Shown in pieces: positions 18,728 through 26,850 of a stretch of 64,000 bases of DNA (position 1 is the stretch's first letter; the number at the start of each line of letters is the position of its first letter). Both the position numbers and the translations under genes were made by a program. The notes under the pieces are model-generated. The model worked only from the letters and a program-made list of their open reading frames with translations. It had not been told where the DNA came from and did no database searches. The DNA is from Paraburkholderia phytofirmans PsJN (lineage in GTDB: Bacteria; Pseudomonadota; Gammaproteobacteria; Burkholderiales; Burkholderiaceae). The stretch covers positions 1,612,001 through 1,676,000 of the forward strand of contig NC_010681.1 in NCBI RefSeq assembly GCF_000020125.1, written 5' to 3'.

Positions 18728-20088
18728 TGAGCCAGTTCATGTCTTCGCGCGCGGCTACCTCGGTGGATTGGGAGCGGCATTTCACTTTGCTCGCCGATGC
18801 GATCGAGCGCTTGCAGCAAGGAAGCGAAACCACACTCAGTTCATTTGCCGGCGAGCAGTCCGACTTCATCCGTTTCAATTCGGGCAAGGTGCGACAGAGC
18901 GGCAGCGTGTCGCAAGGCAAGCTGACCTTGCGTCTGATCGACGGCGCACGTCAGGCCTATTCCACGCTGACCGTATGCGGCGATCTGCAGCAGGATCTCG
19001 ATGAAGTGAGCGCCGCGCTCGCCACTTTGCGCGAAGGTCTGCGCGATGCGGCGGACGATCCGCATCTACTGTTCGATACGTCGAAATGGGAGCGCACCAC
19101 GCAGCGCTCCGGCAAGCTGCCGAATCCTGGCGGTCTCGCGCACATCGTCGCGGAATGCGCGCAAGGGCTCGACTTCGTGGGCTTCTACGCGGGCGGCACC
19201 ATCGTGCGCGGTTTCGCATCGACGAGCGGCAGCCGCGGCTGGTATGAAGTGGACAACTTCAATTTCAGCTGGTCCTTGTACGACCCGAGCGGCCGCGCGA
19301 TCAAAACCACCTACGCCGGCGACGACTGGAGCGATGCCGTGTTCGCGGCCAAAGTCGAGCAGGCCGCGACACGTCTTGCGGTGCTCGCGCGCACGCCGCG
19401 CACATTGGCGCCGGGACGTTACCGTTCCTATCTCGCGCCCGCCGCGCTCGCGGAACTGCTCAGCGTCACCGCATGGAGCGGCTTTTCCGCACGGGCTCAG
19501 GCGAGCTCGCGCAGCGAGCTGTACAAACTGCATGTGGGAGAAGTCGTAGTCGACCCGCGCGTGACGATCAGCGAAGATCTGAGTCTCGGCATCACGCCAG
19601 GCTTTAACGACGACGGCTATCTGCGTGACAGCGTCCCGTTGATCGAGGCCGGCCGCAGTGCCGAACGCCTGACCAACGCACGCAGCGCACGCGAATACGG
19701 TTTGACGCCGAACGGCGCGCTGGCCAGCGAGTCACCGGCCGCGCTCTCGATGCAAGCGGGCGACCTGCAGGACGAAGAGGTGCTCGCAAAGATCGGCACC
19801 GGGCTCTACATCGGCAACCTCTGGTACGTGAACTTCTCGGACCGCATGAATTGCCGCCTCACCGGCATGACGCGCTTCGCGACGTTCTGGGTCGAGAACG
19901 GAGAAATCGTCGCACCGCTCGAAGCCATGCGTTTCGACGACAGCCTGTACCGTTTGCTCGGCAGCGAACTCGAACAACTCGGCGCGCAAGCGGAACTGCT
20001 ATTGAGCGATTCGACGTGGGGCGAGCGCGCCACGGGCGGCATGCAATTGCCGGGCATTCTGGTGAGGTCATTCGAATTGACGTTATGA
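18724..20088 (+). CDS. tldE: TldE/PmbA-like partner of the TldD-type protease
   Basis: 454 residues, same fold family as its neighbour but without any HExxxH motif, as expected for the non-catalytic TldE/PmbA half. Recognisable parts are FAGEQSDFIRFNSGKVRQSG near the N-terminus, GFYAGGTIVRGFASTSGSRG in the middle, and GLYIGNLWYVNFSDR...FWVENGEIVAPLEAMRFDDS near the C-terminus (the PmbA-type G-L-Y...N...G-x-x-V end domain). The four-base ATGA overlap argues for equal expression with tldD. I predict an obligate heterodimer with the upstream product. Confidence 0.85.
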   Translation: MMSQFMSSRAATSVDWERHFTLLADAIERLQQGSETTLSSFAGEQSDFIRFNSGKVRQSGSVSQGKLTLRLIDGARQAYSTLTVCGDLQQDLDEVSAALATLREGLRDAADDPHLLFDTSKWERTTQRSGKLPNPGGLAHIVAECAQGLDFVGFYAGGTIVRGFASTSGSRGWYEVDNFNFSWSLYDPSGRAIKTTYAGDDWSDAVFAAKVEQAATRLAVLARTPRTLAPGRYRSYLAPAALAELLSVTAWSGFSARAQASSRSELYKLHVGEVVVDPRVTISEDLSLGITPGFNDDGYLRDSVPLIEAGRSAERLTNARSAREYGLTPNGALASESPAALSMQAGDLQDEEVLAKIGTGLYIGNLWYVNFSDRMNCRLTGMTRFATFWVENGEIVAPLEAMRFDDSLYRLLGSELEQLGAQAELLLSDSTWGERATGGMQLPGILVRSFELTL

Positions 20089-20092
20089 GCCT

Positions 20093-20674
20093 ATGGATCA
20101 ACACGAAAAAACAAAATCAAAACCTGAGAGCTTGCCCGAGGGCCTGACGCTGCGCGCTTTGCGCGTGGCCGACGCGGAACAGTTTCACGCCATGCTGCAA
20201 TTGCCCGTGGCGATGAACGGCAATCCGCAGATGCCGTTTCGGACCGTTGCCAGCACACGCGAGTACCTGGAAAAATTCGAGGCCCCTGGCATCGCGATCG
20301 CGGCGACGGTCGCCGACACGCTGGTCGGTCAGGCCAGCCTCAGTCCTTTCAAGGGACGCCGCGCGCATGCCGCCTCGCTCGGTATTGGCGTGCACGACGC
20401 TTGGCAGCGGCGCGGCATCGGTCGTGCCTTGATGGCCGAACTGCTCGATCTGGCCGACAACTGGCTCGGCCTGCGCCGCGTCGAGTTGCATGTCTACGCG
20501 GATAACCACGCGGCACTCGCGCTCTACCGCAAGTTCGGCTTCGAGATCGAAGCGCATCAGCGCGGTTCCGTATTGCGTCGCGGCGTGCTGATCGACTGTT
20601 ACTTCATGGCGCGGTTGCGCGAGCCGGCGCCGTGGATGTCGCCGCCTTCGGCCGCCCATCTCGCAGCGGAATAA
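20093..20674 (+). CDS. GNAT acetyltransferase, first of a tandem pair
   Basis: 193-residue N-acetyltransferase. The acetyl-CoA binding motif is GVHDAWQRRGIGRALM (Q/R-x-x-G-x-G/A class), followed by ADNHAALALYRKFGFEIE and a C-terminal VLIDCYFMARL. Only four bases separate it from the tldE-like stop, and no strong ribosome site is visible, so expression probably depends on the operon. RimL/MccE-type GNATs acetylate processed microcin C and confer immunity; such a role fits the context but is inference. Confidence 0.88.
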   Translation: MDQHEKTKSKPESLPEGLTLRALRVADAEQFHAMLQLPVAMNGNPQMPFRTVASTREYLEKFEAPGIAIAATVADTLVGQASLSPFKGRRAHAASLGIGVHDAWQRRGIGRALMAELLDLADNWLGLRRVELHVYADNHAALALYRKFGFEIEAHQRGSVLRRGVLIDCYFMARLREPAPWMSPPSAAHLAAE

Positions 20675-20678
20675 GACC

Positions 20679-21227
20679 ATGAAAGAAACAAGGTTGCCGG
20701 ACGACGCCGCACATTACAAATGTATTATGGTGCGCGCGCTCGAATCGTCGGACATGGATGCGTTCGCCGAGATCATGAGCTTGCCCGGTGTGCGGCGCGG
20801 CACGCTGTCAGTCGGCTATCGCAGTCCTGAACAACTCGCGGCCTGGTACGAGCGGCGCCTAAAAGGCGGCGTGAACGTGTGCGCGACTATCGACGGACGC
20901 GTGATCGGCCACGCCAGTCTCGAGGTCCACCGGTCGAGCCGCGCGCACAGCGCACACTTAGGCCTCGCCGTGCACGACGCGTATCATCGCCGCGGTGTCG
21001 GCGCCGCGCTTTTGCAAGGCTTGATCGATTGCGCGGACGCGTCGTTCGGTTTGCGCCGCATCGACCTCACGGTGTTTGCGGACAACGCGCCGGCCATCGC
21101 GCTGTATCGCAAGTTCGGCTTTGTCGAGGAAGGCCGTTCGCGCGGTTTTGCCGTGCGTGACGGTGTGCTGGCCGACGTGCTGCATATGGCCCGCCTCGTC
21201 GACGCACCGCGCCTCCAGACAATCTGA
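20679..21227 (+). CDS. GNAT acetyltransferase, second of a tandem pair
   Basis: 182 residues with the same plan as the preceding gene: AVHDAYHRRGVGAALLQG, ADNAPAIALYRKFGFVEEG, then GVLADVLHMARLV. The two share so many matched positions (HDA-x-x-RRG, GLRR, ADN, ALYRKFGF, RG, MARL) that a tandem duplication is clear, yet their N-terminal substrate halves differ. That suggests two related acceptor substrates or two positions on one. Four bases follow the first GNAT stop. Confidence 0.88.
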   Translation: MKETRLPDDAAHYKCIMVRALESSDMDAFAEIMSLPGVRRGTLSVGYRSPEQLAAWYERRLKGGVNVCATIDGRVIGHASLEVHRSSRAHSAHLGLAVHDAYHRRGVGAALLQGLIDCADASFGLRRIDLTVFADNAPAIALYRKFGFVEEGRSRGFAVRDGVLADVLHMARLVDAPRLQTI

Positions 21228-21240
21228 ACGGATTCATTGA

Positions 21241-24200
21241 GTGCCATTTTTCTTCATCGACCGCCCGGTCTTCGCATGGATCGTCGCGCTCGCCATTGTC
21301 GTGGCGGGCGCGCTGGCTATTCCGCAACTGCCGGTGGCGCAGTATCCGCGCCTCGCGCCGCCGCGCATCGTGATATCCGCCATGTATCCGGGGGCGTCGA
21401 CTGAAGTCGTGGACGAGAGCGTCGGCAGCATCATCGAGGAGAGTCTCGATGGCGCCGACAATATGCTGTACTACCAAACGACCAGCGACAACCTGGGCGA
21501 ACTCGAAATCGACGCGACCTTCGCGCCCGGCACCAATCCGGATCTCGCGCTGGTCGACATCCAGAACCGGCTCAAGCAGGTCGAGCCGCGTTTGCCGCAG
21601 CAGGTCGTGCAGCAGGGCATCAGCGTATTCAAGGCGGCCAACACGTTTCTGATGCTCGTTGCGCTCGCGTCCACCGACGGCACGCGCGACTCCGTGCAAT
21701 TGAGCGACTATTTGAGCCGCTACGTACTGCGCGAGTTGAAGCGCGCGCCTGGCGTCGGCTCGGCCCAACTCTGGGACGCCGACGAAGCGTTGCGCATCTG
21801 GCTCGATCCCATGAAGCTGCGCGAATATGGCCTCGGCGCGGCCGAGGTGAACGCCGCCATCGCCGCGCAGAACGCGACCGTGACGGCGGGCACGCTCGGC
21901 GACGCGCCGTTCGTGCCGGGCCAGCAATTGACAGCCTCGGTGAGCGTGAAAGGCCAGTTGATCTCGCCGGCCGAATTCGGCCAGATCGTGCTGAAGGCAC
22001 GGCCGGACGGCTCCGCGGTGCGCCTGCGCGACGTCGCGCGTGTCGAACTCGGGCGTGACAACTACTCGTACTATTCGCGCCTGAACGGCAAGGCTGCGGC
22101 AACGGTCGGGATTCAACTCGGGCCGCGGGGCAACGCGCTCGAAACGTCGAACGCGATTCGCGCGCGGCTTGCCGAGTTGGCGAAAGGGTTGCCCTCGGGC
22201 GTCGCCATCGAAATCCCGTTCGACAACGCGCACTTCGTGAAGATCGCCATTCACGAGGTGCTCGTCACGCTCGCGGAAGCGGTGGTGCTGGTGTTCTTCG
22301 TGATGTGGCTGTTCCTGCGCGATCTGCGCTATACGCTGGTGCCCACCGTGGTGATTCCGGTCACGCTGATGGGCGCGTTTCTCGCCATGTATGCGTGCGG
22401 TCTGTCGATCAACGTGTTCACGATGTTCGGCCTCGTGCTCGCCATCGGCATTCTCGTCGACGACGCGATCGTGGTGGTGGAGAGCGTGCATCGCGTCATG
22501 GAAGAAGAGGGCTTGCCGCCACGCGAGGCCACACGCAAGGCGATGTCGCAGATCGGCGGCGCGATTGTCGGCGTGACAGCGGTGTTGACGGCGGTATTCG
22601 TGCCGATGGCGTTTTTTCCCGGCGGCGTCGGCGGGATTTACCGGCAATTCGCGGTGGCGATGATCGCGTCGATGCTGGTGTCGTCGTTCATGGCCTTGTC
22701 GTTGACGCCCGCGTTGTGCGCGAATCTGCTGAAGGCGCACACGCAATCGGTGCGTCAACGCGATGCGCGCCGCGGCGTTCTCGGTTTCGCGGCGCGTGCG
22801 GCGAGCCGCTTTACGTCCGGCTTCGATCGCGCCGCGCGCGGTTATCGCGGCTTGACCGCGTGCACGTTGCGCCGCATCGGCCCGATGCTGGCCGTCTATG
22901 CGGTGCTGGTCGGCGCGTGCGGCGTGCTCTACTGGCAGATGCCGGGCGGTTTCCTGCCAAGCGAGGACGAAGGCCAGTTGCAGGTCATGGTGCAATTGCC
23001 CGCGGGCGCCACCCAGGCCCGCACGCTGGCCGTGGTGCAACGCGCGGAGGAGATTCTCCATGCCGAGCCCGCTATCGCGAACGTGACGAGCGTGATCGGC
23101 TGGAGCTTTTCGGGCAGCGGTCAGAACGTCGCGATGGGATTCGTCGAACTCAAGGACTGGGGCAAGCGCGATATCGATGCACTGGCCCTGCGCGACCGGC
23201 TCAACGCAAAGTTCGACAAGATTCTGGACGGTAACGTCGAGGCGCAATTGCCGCCTTCGGTGCCGGGACTCGGACATTCCGACGGTTTCGTGTTCCGCCT
23301 CGAAGATCGCGGCGGAGTGGGGCTCGACGCGCTGAAGGCCGCGCGCGAGCAACTGTTCGAGCAAGCCAAGGCGAGCCCGGTGCTGGCCTCGGTGCATTCG
23401 GAAGATCTGCCTGACGCGCCGCGCGTCGAGCTTGTCGTCGATCGCGCGAAGGCGTACGCGCTCGGTGTGTCGTTCGACCGAATCGCGGACGTGCTGGGCA
23501 GCACCTTCGGCTCGACCTATATCGACGATTTCCCGGCCGGCGGCCGCATGCGCCGCGTGATGATCGCCGCCGACGCCGCCGCGCGCATGACCGAAGACGA
23601 TCTGCTGGCGCTGTCCGTACCCAACTCGACGGGTGGCATGGTGCCGCTCTCGGCCATCGCAACGCGTCAGTGGACGATCGGCCCGGTGATGCTGACGCGC
23701 TATAACGGTTATCCGTCGCTCGACGTGAGCGGCCACGCGGCGCCCGGCTACAGCTCCGGCGCGGCCATGGCGGAGCTTGAGCGGCTGGCCGCTTCGTTGC
23801 CGGTCGGCGTGAGCTATGACTGGGTCGATGCGGCACGCGAGGAAACCGCGGCCGCGAAACTCACCCCGCTGTTGATCGGCCTCTCGTTGCTGGCGGTGTT
23901 CATGGCGCTGGCCGCGCTCTACGAAAGCTGGACGATTCCGCTTGCCGTGCTGATGGTCGTGCCGCTCGGCGTGATCGGCGCGGTTGCGGCGGTGCTGTTG
24001 CGTGGCATGCCTAACGATGTGTACTTCAAGGTCGGCATGATCACGGTGATCGGCCTCGCCGCGAAGAACGCGATTCTGATCGTGCAGTTCGCCCGCGATC
24101 TATACCAGCGCGGCATGCCGTTGACGCGTGCGGTGACCGAAGCCGCGGGCGCGCGCTTCCGGCCGATCGTGATGACCTCGGCGGCGTTTCTGCTGGGCGT

Positions 24201-24453
24201 CGTGCCGCTCGTGGTGTCGAGCGGCGCGGGTGCCGAAAGCCGCCGCTCGATCGGCACGGGCGTGTTCGGTGGGGTGCTGGCTGCCACGCTGTTCGGGCTG
24301 GTGTTCGCGCCGGTCGCGTTCCATGCCGTCGCATCGCTCACGCACGGACGGCGGCGGCTGGCGGAACTGCATCGCAAGCGCGCGGAGCGGCGGGCACGTG
24401 CTGCCGCGACCGCGATCGAACGCGAATCGTTCGACGAGTCGCCGACGGCCTGA
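21241..24453 (+). CDS. RND-family efflux permease (HAE1/AcrB-like)
   Basis: 1070-residue inner-membrane proton-driven exporter. The start PFFFIDRPVFAWIVALAIV is the classic AcrB/MexB N-terminus, supporting GTG 21241. Twelve membrane helices are expected: one at the start, a cluster around residues 340-540 (with GLVLAIGILVDDAIVVVES, the proton-relay Asp pair), and a cluster at 865-1030 (with GLAAKNAILIVQFA). The C-terminus is basic and ends soon after the last helix. It lies 13 bp after the second GNAT gene, so it looks like the last gene of the yej-tld-GNAT operon. No membrane-fusion or outer-membrane partner gene is adjacent, which is unusual. Confidence 0.93.
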   Translation: MPFFFIDRPVFAWIVALAIVVAGALAIPQLPVAQYPRLAPPRIVISAMYPGASTEVVDESVGSIIEESLDGADNMLYYQTTSDNLGELEIDATFAPGTNPDLALVDIQNRLKQVEPRLPQQVVQQGISVFKAANTFLMLVALASTDGTRDSVQLSDYLSRYVLRELKRAPGVGSAQLWDADEALRIWLDPMKLREYGLGAAEVNAAIAAQNATVTAGTLGDAPFVPGQQLTASVSVKGQLISPAEFGQIVLKARPDGSAVRLRDVARVELGRDNYSYYSRLNGKAAATVGIQLGPRGNALETSNAIRARLAELAKGLPSGVAIEIPFDNAHFVKIAIHEVLVTLAEAVVLVFFVMWLFLRDLRYTLVPTVVIPVTLMGAFLAMYACGLSINVFTMFGLVLAIGILVDDAIVVVESVHRVMEEEGLPPREATRKAMSQIGGAIVGVTAVLTAVFVPMAFFPGGVGGIYRQFAVAMIASMLVSSFMALSLTPALCANLLKAHTQSVRQRDARRGVLGFAARAASRFTSGFDRAARGYRGLTACTLRRIGPMLAVYAVLVGACGVLYWQMPGGFLPSEDEGQLQVMVQLPAGATQARTLAVVQRAEEILHAEPAIANVTSVIGWSFSGSGQNVAMGFVELKDWGKRDIDALALRDRLNAKFDKILDGNVEAQLPPSVPGLGHSDGFVFRLEDRGGVGLDALKAAREQLFEQAKASPVLASVHSEDLPDAPRVELVVDRAKAYALGVSFDRIADVLGSTFGSTYIDDFPAGGRMRRVMIAADAAARMTEDDLLALSVPNSTGGMVPLSAIATRQWTIGPVMLTRYNGYPSLDVSGHAAPGYSSGAAMAELERLAASLPVGVSYDWVDAAREETAAAKLTPLLIGLSLLAVFMALAALYESWTIPLAVLMVVPLGVIGAVAAVLLRGMPNDVYFKVGMITVIGLAAKNAILIVQFARDLYQRGMPLTRAVTEAAGARFRPIVMTSAAFLLGVVPLVVSSGAGAESRRSIGTGVFGGVLAATLFGLVFAPVAFHAVASLTHGRRRLAELHRKRAERRARAAATAIERESFDESPTA

Positions 24454-25140
24454 GTGTCCTGACAACTGTGTTGTGACTGGCGGCCTGACTGTGCGCAGCA
24501 TGGGCGCGGCAGGCCTTCAATCGTCGGACGTTTATTTCTATTGTGCACCGCACGAGCGAATTGTTCATACGTATAAAACCGCCAATGTTTCAATATAGAA
24601 ACATTTTTAGACGTTCGAAAAATGCGTTTAAAAATAACTAATGGCGACCGATTCGTTAAATGCACACTGATTGCATCGGGTAGTCGATAAATTCCCAATT
24701 TGCGAATAAACCGGCTATTGAATGGTCATTATCTGCGAGGTTTTCGATTCAAGTTTGAAACACTTTTGGATGCCGCTTTGCCATACGCAGGTCATAAACG
24801 GAAGGCGATCCGGCACGCCAGGACGCCACCCATCGATGCCTGAAAAGCCTTTCTGGTAGCCACTCGGCGGCAACATGCCGAAATCGCCTCCGTATTCGTG
24901 ACCGTGGCGCGCCGCTGTCCCTTCGTTCTCATATCAAACGCGAGATAACGGTTTTCTTCATACATTCTGTTTCTCGATAGTAATTTGTTTTTCAAATTTA
25001 CTATAGCGATCCATTCCGTTACCATCACGCTTAATCCGTTAAGCGGGTTGCCGCGATTGCCGCTGGCAATAATCATTCCGCCCATACCGGCCGCTAACGG
25101 CGATCGGGGTCCACAATGTACGACAGTTTGGGGAAATATC
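24454..25140. other. AT-rich intergenic region upstream of the AraC-type regulator
   Basis: Nearly 700 bases without a supported gene. The stretch 24540-24780 is strikingly AT-rich for this genome. The frame of the downstream regulator stays open back to 24985, but upstream of 25141 the translation is not conserved-looking. I see no terminator with a T-run behind the RND gene and no known riboswitch. Confidence 0.45.
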
Positions 25141-26136
25141 ATGCCGCACATGCACCTTGATACTGCGAGGATCACCTGGTTACATACGCCCACGCTGAAC
25201 GTGCGTAGTGCAACGCGGCGAATCGGCGTGTTGCTGTTCGACGGCTTCTGGCTGCTCGGCCCAGGCACGGTGGTGGAAATGTTCCAGACCGCGAACGAAC
25301 TCTCGGGTTCGCGCGCCGGAGAAGAGCAGCCTTACGAAGTGCAATTCCTTTCCATGGACGGCGGCAGCGTCGCCAGTTCTTCTTCCGCGCGCATCTGGAC
25401 CGATCGTATCGACGCCCGCTTTGCCGGCGGTTTCGACGTGCTGTTCATCGCGGGCGGCTACGGCGCACATGTGGCCGCGCGCGACGAGCGGGTGCTCGGC
25501 TGGCTGCGCTCGGTGCAATCGCGCACGCGTGCGATCGAAACGATCGGTGAAGGGCGGCTCGTGCTGGAAGCGGCCGGCCCGACGGATAGCGACGGGCCGC
25601 AGGTGAACCGCTATCTCAGCAGCGTGACAGGCGAGTCCGCGCTCAACGCGTCCAACGACCGCAACGACTGCGCCCGCAGCGCGCTCATGTTCATCAAACG
25701 CGATCTCGGTGCCGAGCTTGCCCGCAGCGTCGCCGACCGTGTGATGCCCGGCATGGCCGCCACCTGGGTGCCGCTGCCGGTGGAAGGCGGCACGCTCAGC
25801 GTGGCCGAGAAGATCCGCGCTGCAGCGCGCTGGATGGAGGCCAATTGCGACCGTCCGGTTTCGGTGGCCGACGCCGCGCAGGTCGCGGCGATGAGCGAGC
25901 GCAATTTCTTGCGGCGTTTCAAGCATGAAATGCAGGTCACGCCATCGGACTATCTGTTGCAGGTTCGCCTGCGCATTGCCTGCAACTTCCTCACCGAAAC
26001 CGAACTGCCGGTCGACAAGATCGCCCGGCGCAGCGGTACGGGCAACGGCGATCGTCTCGCGAAGATTTTCCGCAAGCGCATGGCGCTGTCTCCAACCGAA
26101 TATCGCGCGCGCAGTCGCGTGGCGAGCGAGGCATAA
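25141..26136 (+). CDS. AraC-family regulator with N-terminal DJ-1/PfpI (GlxA-type) domain
   Basis: 331 residues. The N-terminal glutamine-amidotransferase-like domain (RIGVLLFDGFWLLGPGTVVEM, then FDVLFIAGGYGAHVAA) is followed by a C-terminal AraC helix-turn-helix pair (VSVADAAQVAAMSERNFLRRF and LPVDKIARRSGTGNGDRLAKIFRK). The usual nucleophile-elbow Cys of the DJ-1 fold (S-x-C-T-G) is replaced by ETIGEGRL, so the domain is probably a ligand sensor, not an enzyme. I chose ATG 25141. Its target is not clear; the RmlC-like gene lies 111 bp downstream. Confidence 0.87.
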   Translation: MPHMHLDTARITWLHTPTLNVRSATRRIGVLLFDGFWLLGPGTVVEMFQTANELSGSRAGEEQPYEVQFLSMDGGSVASSSSARIWTDRIDARFAGGFDVLFIAGGYGAHVAARDERVLGWLRSVQSRTRAIETIGEGRLVLEAAGPTDSDGPQVNRYLSSVTGESALNASNDRNDCARSALMFIKRDLGAELARSVADRVMPGMAATWVPLPVEGGTLSVAEKIRAAARWMEANCDRPVSVADAAQVAAMSERNFLRRFKHEMQVTPSDYLLQVRLRIACNFLTETELPVDKIARRSGTGNGDRLAKIFRKRMALSPTEYRARSRVASEA

Positions 26137-26247
26137 CAGTCATGCGGGCGCCCGAGCCGGCGGCAGGGCGCCTTACGACACATGGACGCGTCCTCCGTCG
26201 TGGCGGTCGCGTTTTCGCCGGTCAGGTTTCTTACGAGCGCAGCAGCA

Positions 26248-26799
26248 ATGGGCAACAAGGTGATCGCAACGGCATTGCCGGAGGTGAAACTCATCGAGCC
26301 CGAGGTGTTTTGCGACGAGTTCGGCTTCTGCTTCGAGAGCTTTAGCGCGGACGAGTTTATCGACGACGTCTCGCAAGCTTTCCAATTGGTGCAGGACCGG
26401 CATTCGCGCGCGGTGCGTGGCGTGTTGCGCGGCTTGCACTATCAGGTGCAACGCCCTCAGGGCCGGCTCATGCGGGTCGTGGTGGGGGAAGTGTTCGCCG
26501 TCGCTGTCGACGTGCGGCTCAACTCGCCGAACTTCGGCAAGTGGTGCGGGGCGTATCTGAGCGCGGCCAATTACCGGCAGATCTGGGCGCCGCCGGGCTT
26601 CGCGCACGGTTTCGTGGTGCTGTCCAATTTCGCCGAGTGTTTGTGGAAAACCACCGAGTACTGGTTTCCCGAACTGGAGCGCTGCATTCTGTGGCGCGAT
26701 CCGGACATCGGCATCGAGTGGCCGATCGATTTCGAGCCGACCCTTGGCGCGAAGGATGCCGCGGGCCGGCGTCTTTACGAAGCGGAGAACATCGCCTGA
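26248..26799 (+). CDS. rfbC: dTDP-4-dehydrorhamnose 3,5-epimerase family protein (RmlC-like)
   Basis: 183 residues, the normal RmlC length when started at ATG 26248 (GNKVIATALPEVKLIEPEVF). The cupin fold carries the family motifs RGVLRGLHYQ (catalytic His), NSPNFGKW and PPGFAHGFVVLS. At the position of the catalytic acid Tyr of RmlC (the Y of the Y-K-x-T segment) this protein has Trp, in AECLWKTTEYW. That would be expected to change or abolish epimerisation at one carbon. No rfbA, rfbB or rfbD is adjacent, so membership of a rhamnose pathway is unproven. An in-frame ATG at 26182 would add 22 atypical residues. Confidence 0.83.
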   Translation: MGNKVIATALPEVKLIEPEVFCDEFGFCFESFSADEFIDDVSQAFQLVQDRHSRAVRGVLRGLHYQVQRPQGRLMRVVVGEVFAVAVDVRLNSPNFGKWCGAYLSAANYRQIWAPPGFAHGFVVLSNFAECLWKTTEYWFPELERCILWRDPDIGIEWPIDFEPTLGAKDAAGRRLYEAENIA

Positions 26800-26850
26800 G
26801 CGAGGCGTGGGTTTTGCGCGCCGAGGTGCGCAAAACCGTGCCGCAGATTT

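Noticed and set aside
21067-23736. 889-codon minus-strand frame opposite the RND pump
   Set aside because: Shadow frame, His/Arg-rich composition, no ribosome site.
24792-25268. 158-codon minus-strand frame upstream of the AraC-type gene
   Set aside because: It starts inside the regulator gene on the other strand and shows no domain.
26248-26799. Assignment to a dTDP-rhamnose biosynthesis cluster
   Set aside because: No rfbA, rfbB or rfbD neighbours, and the catalytic Tyr is replaced.
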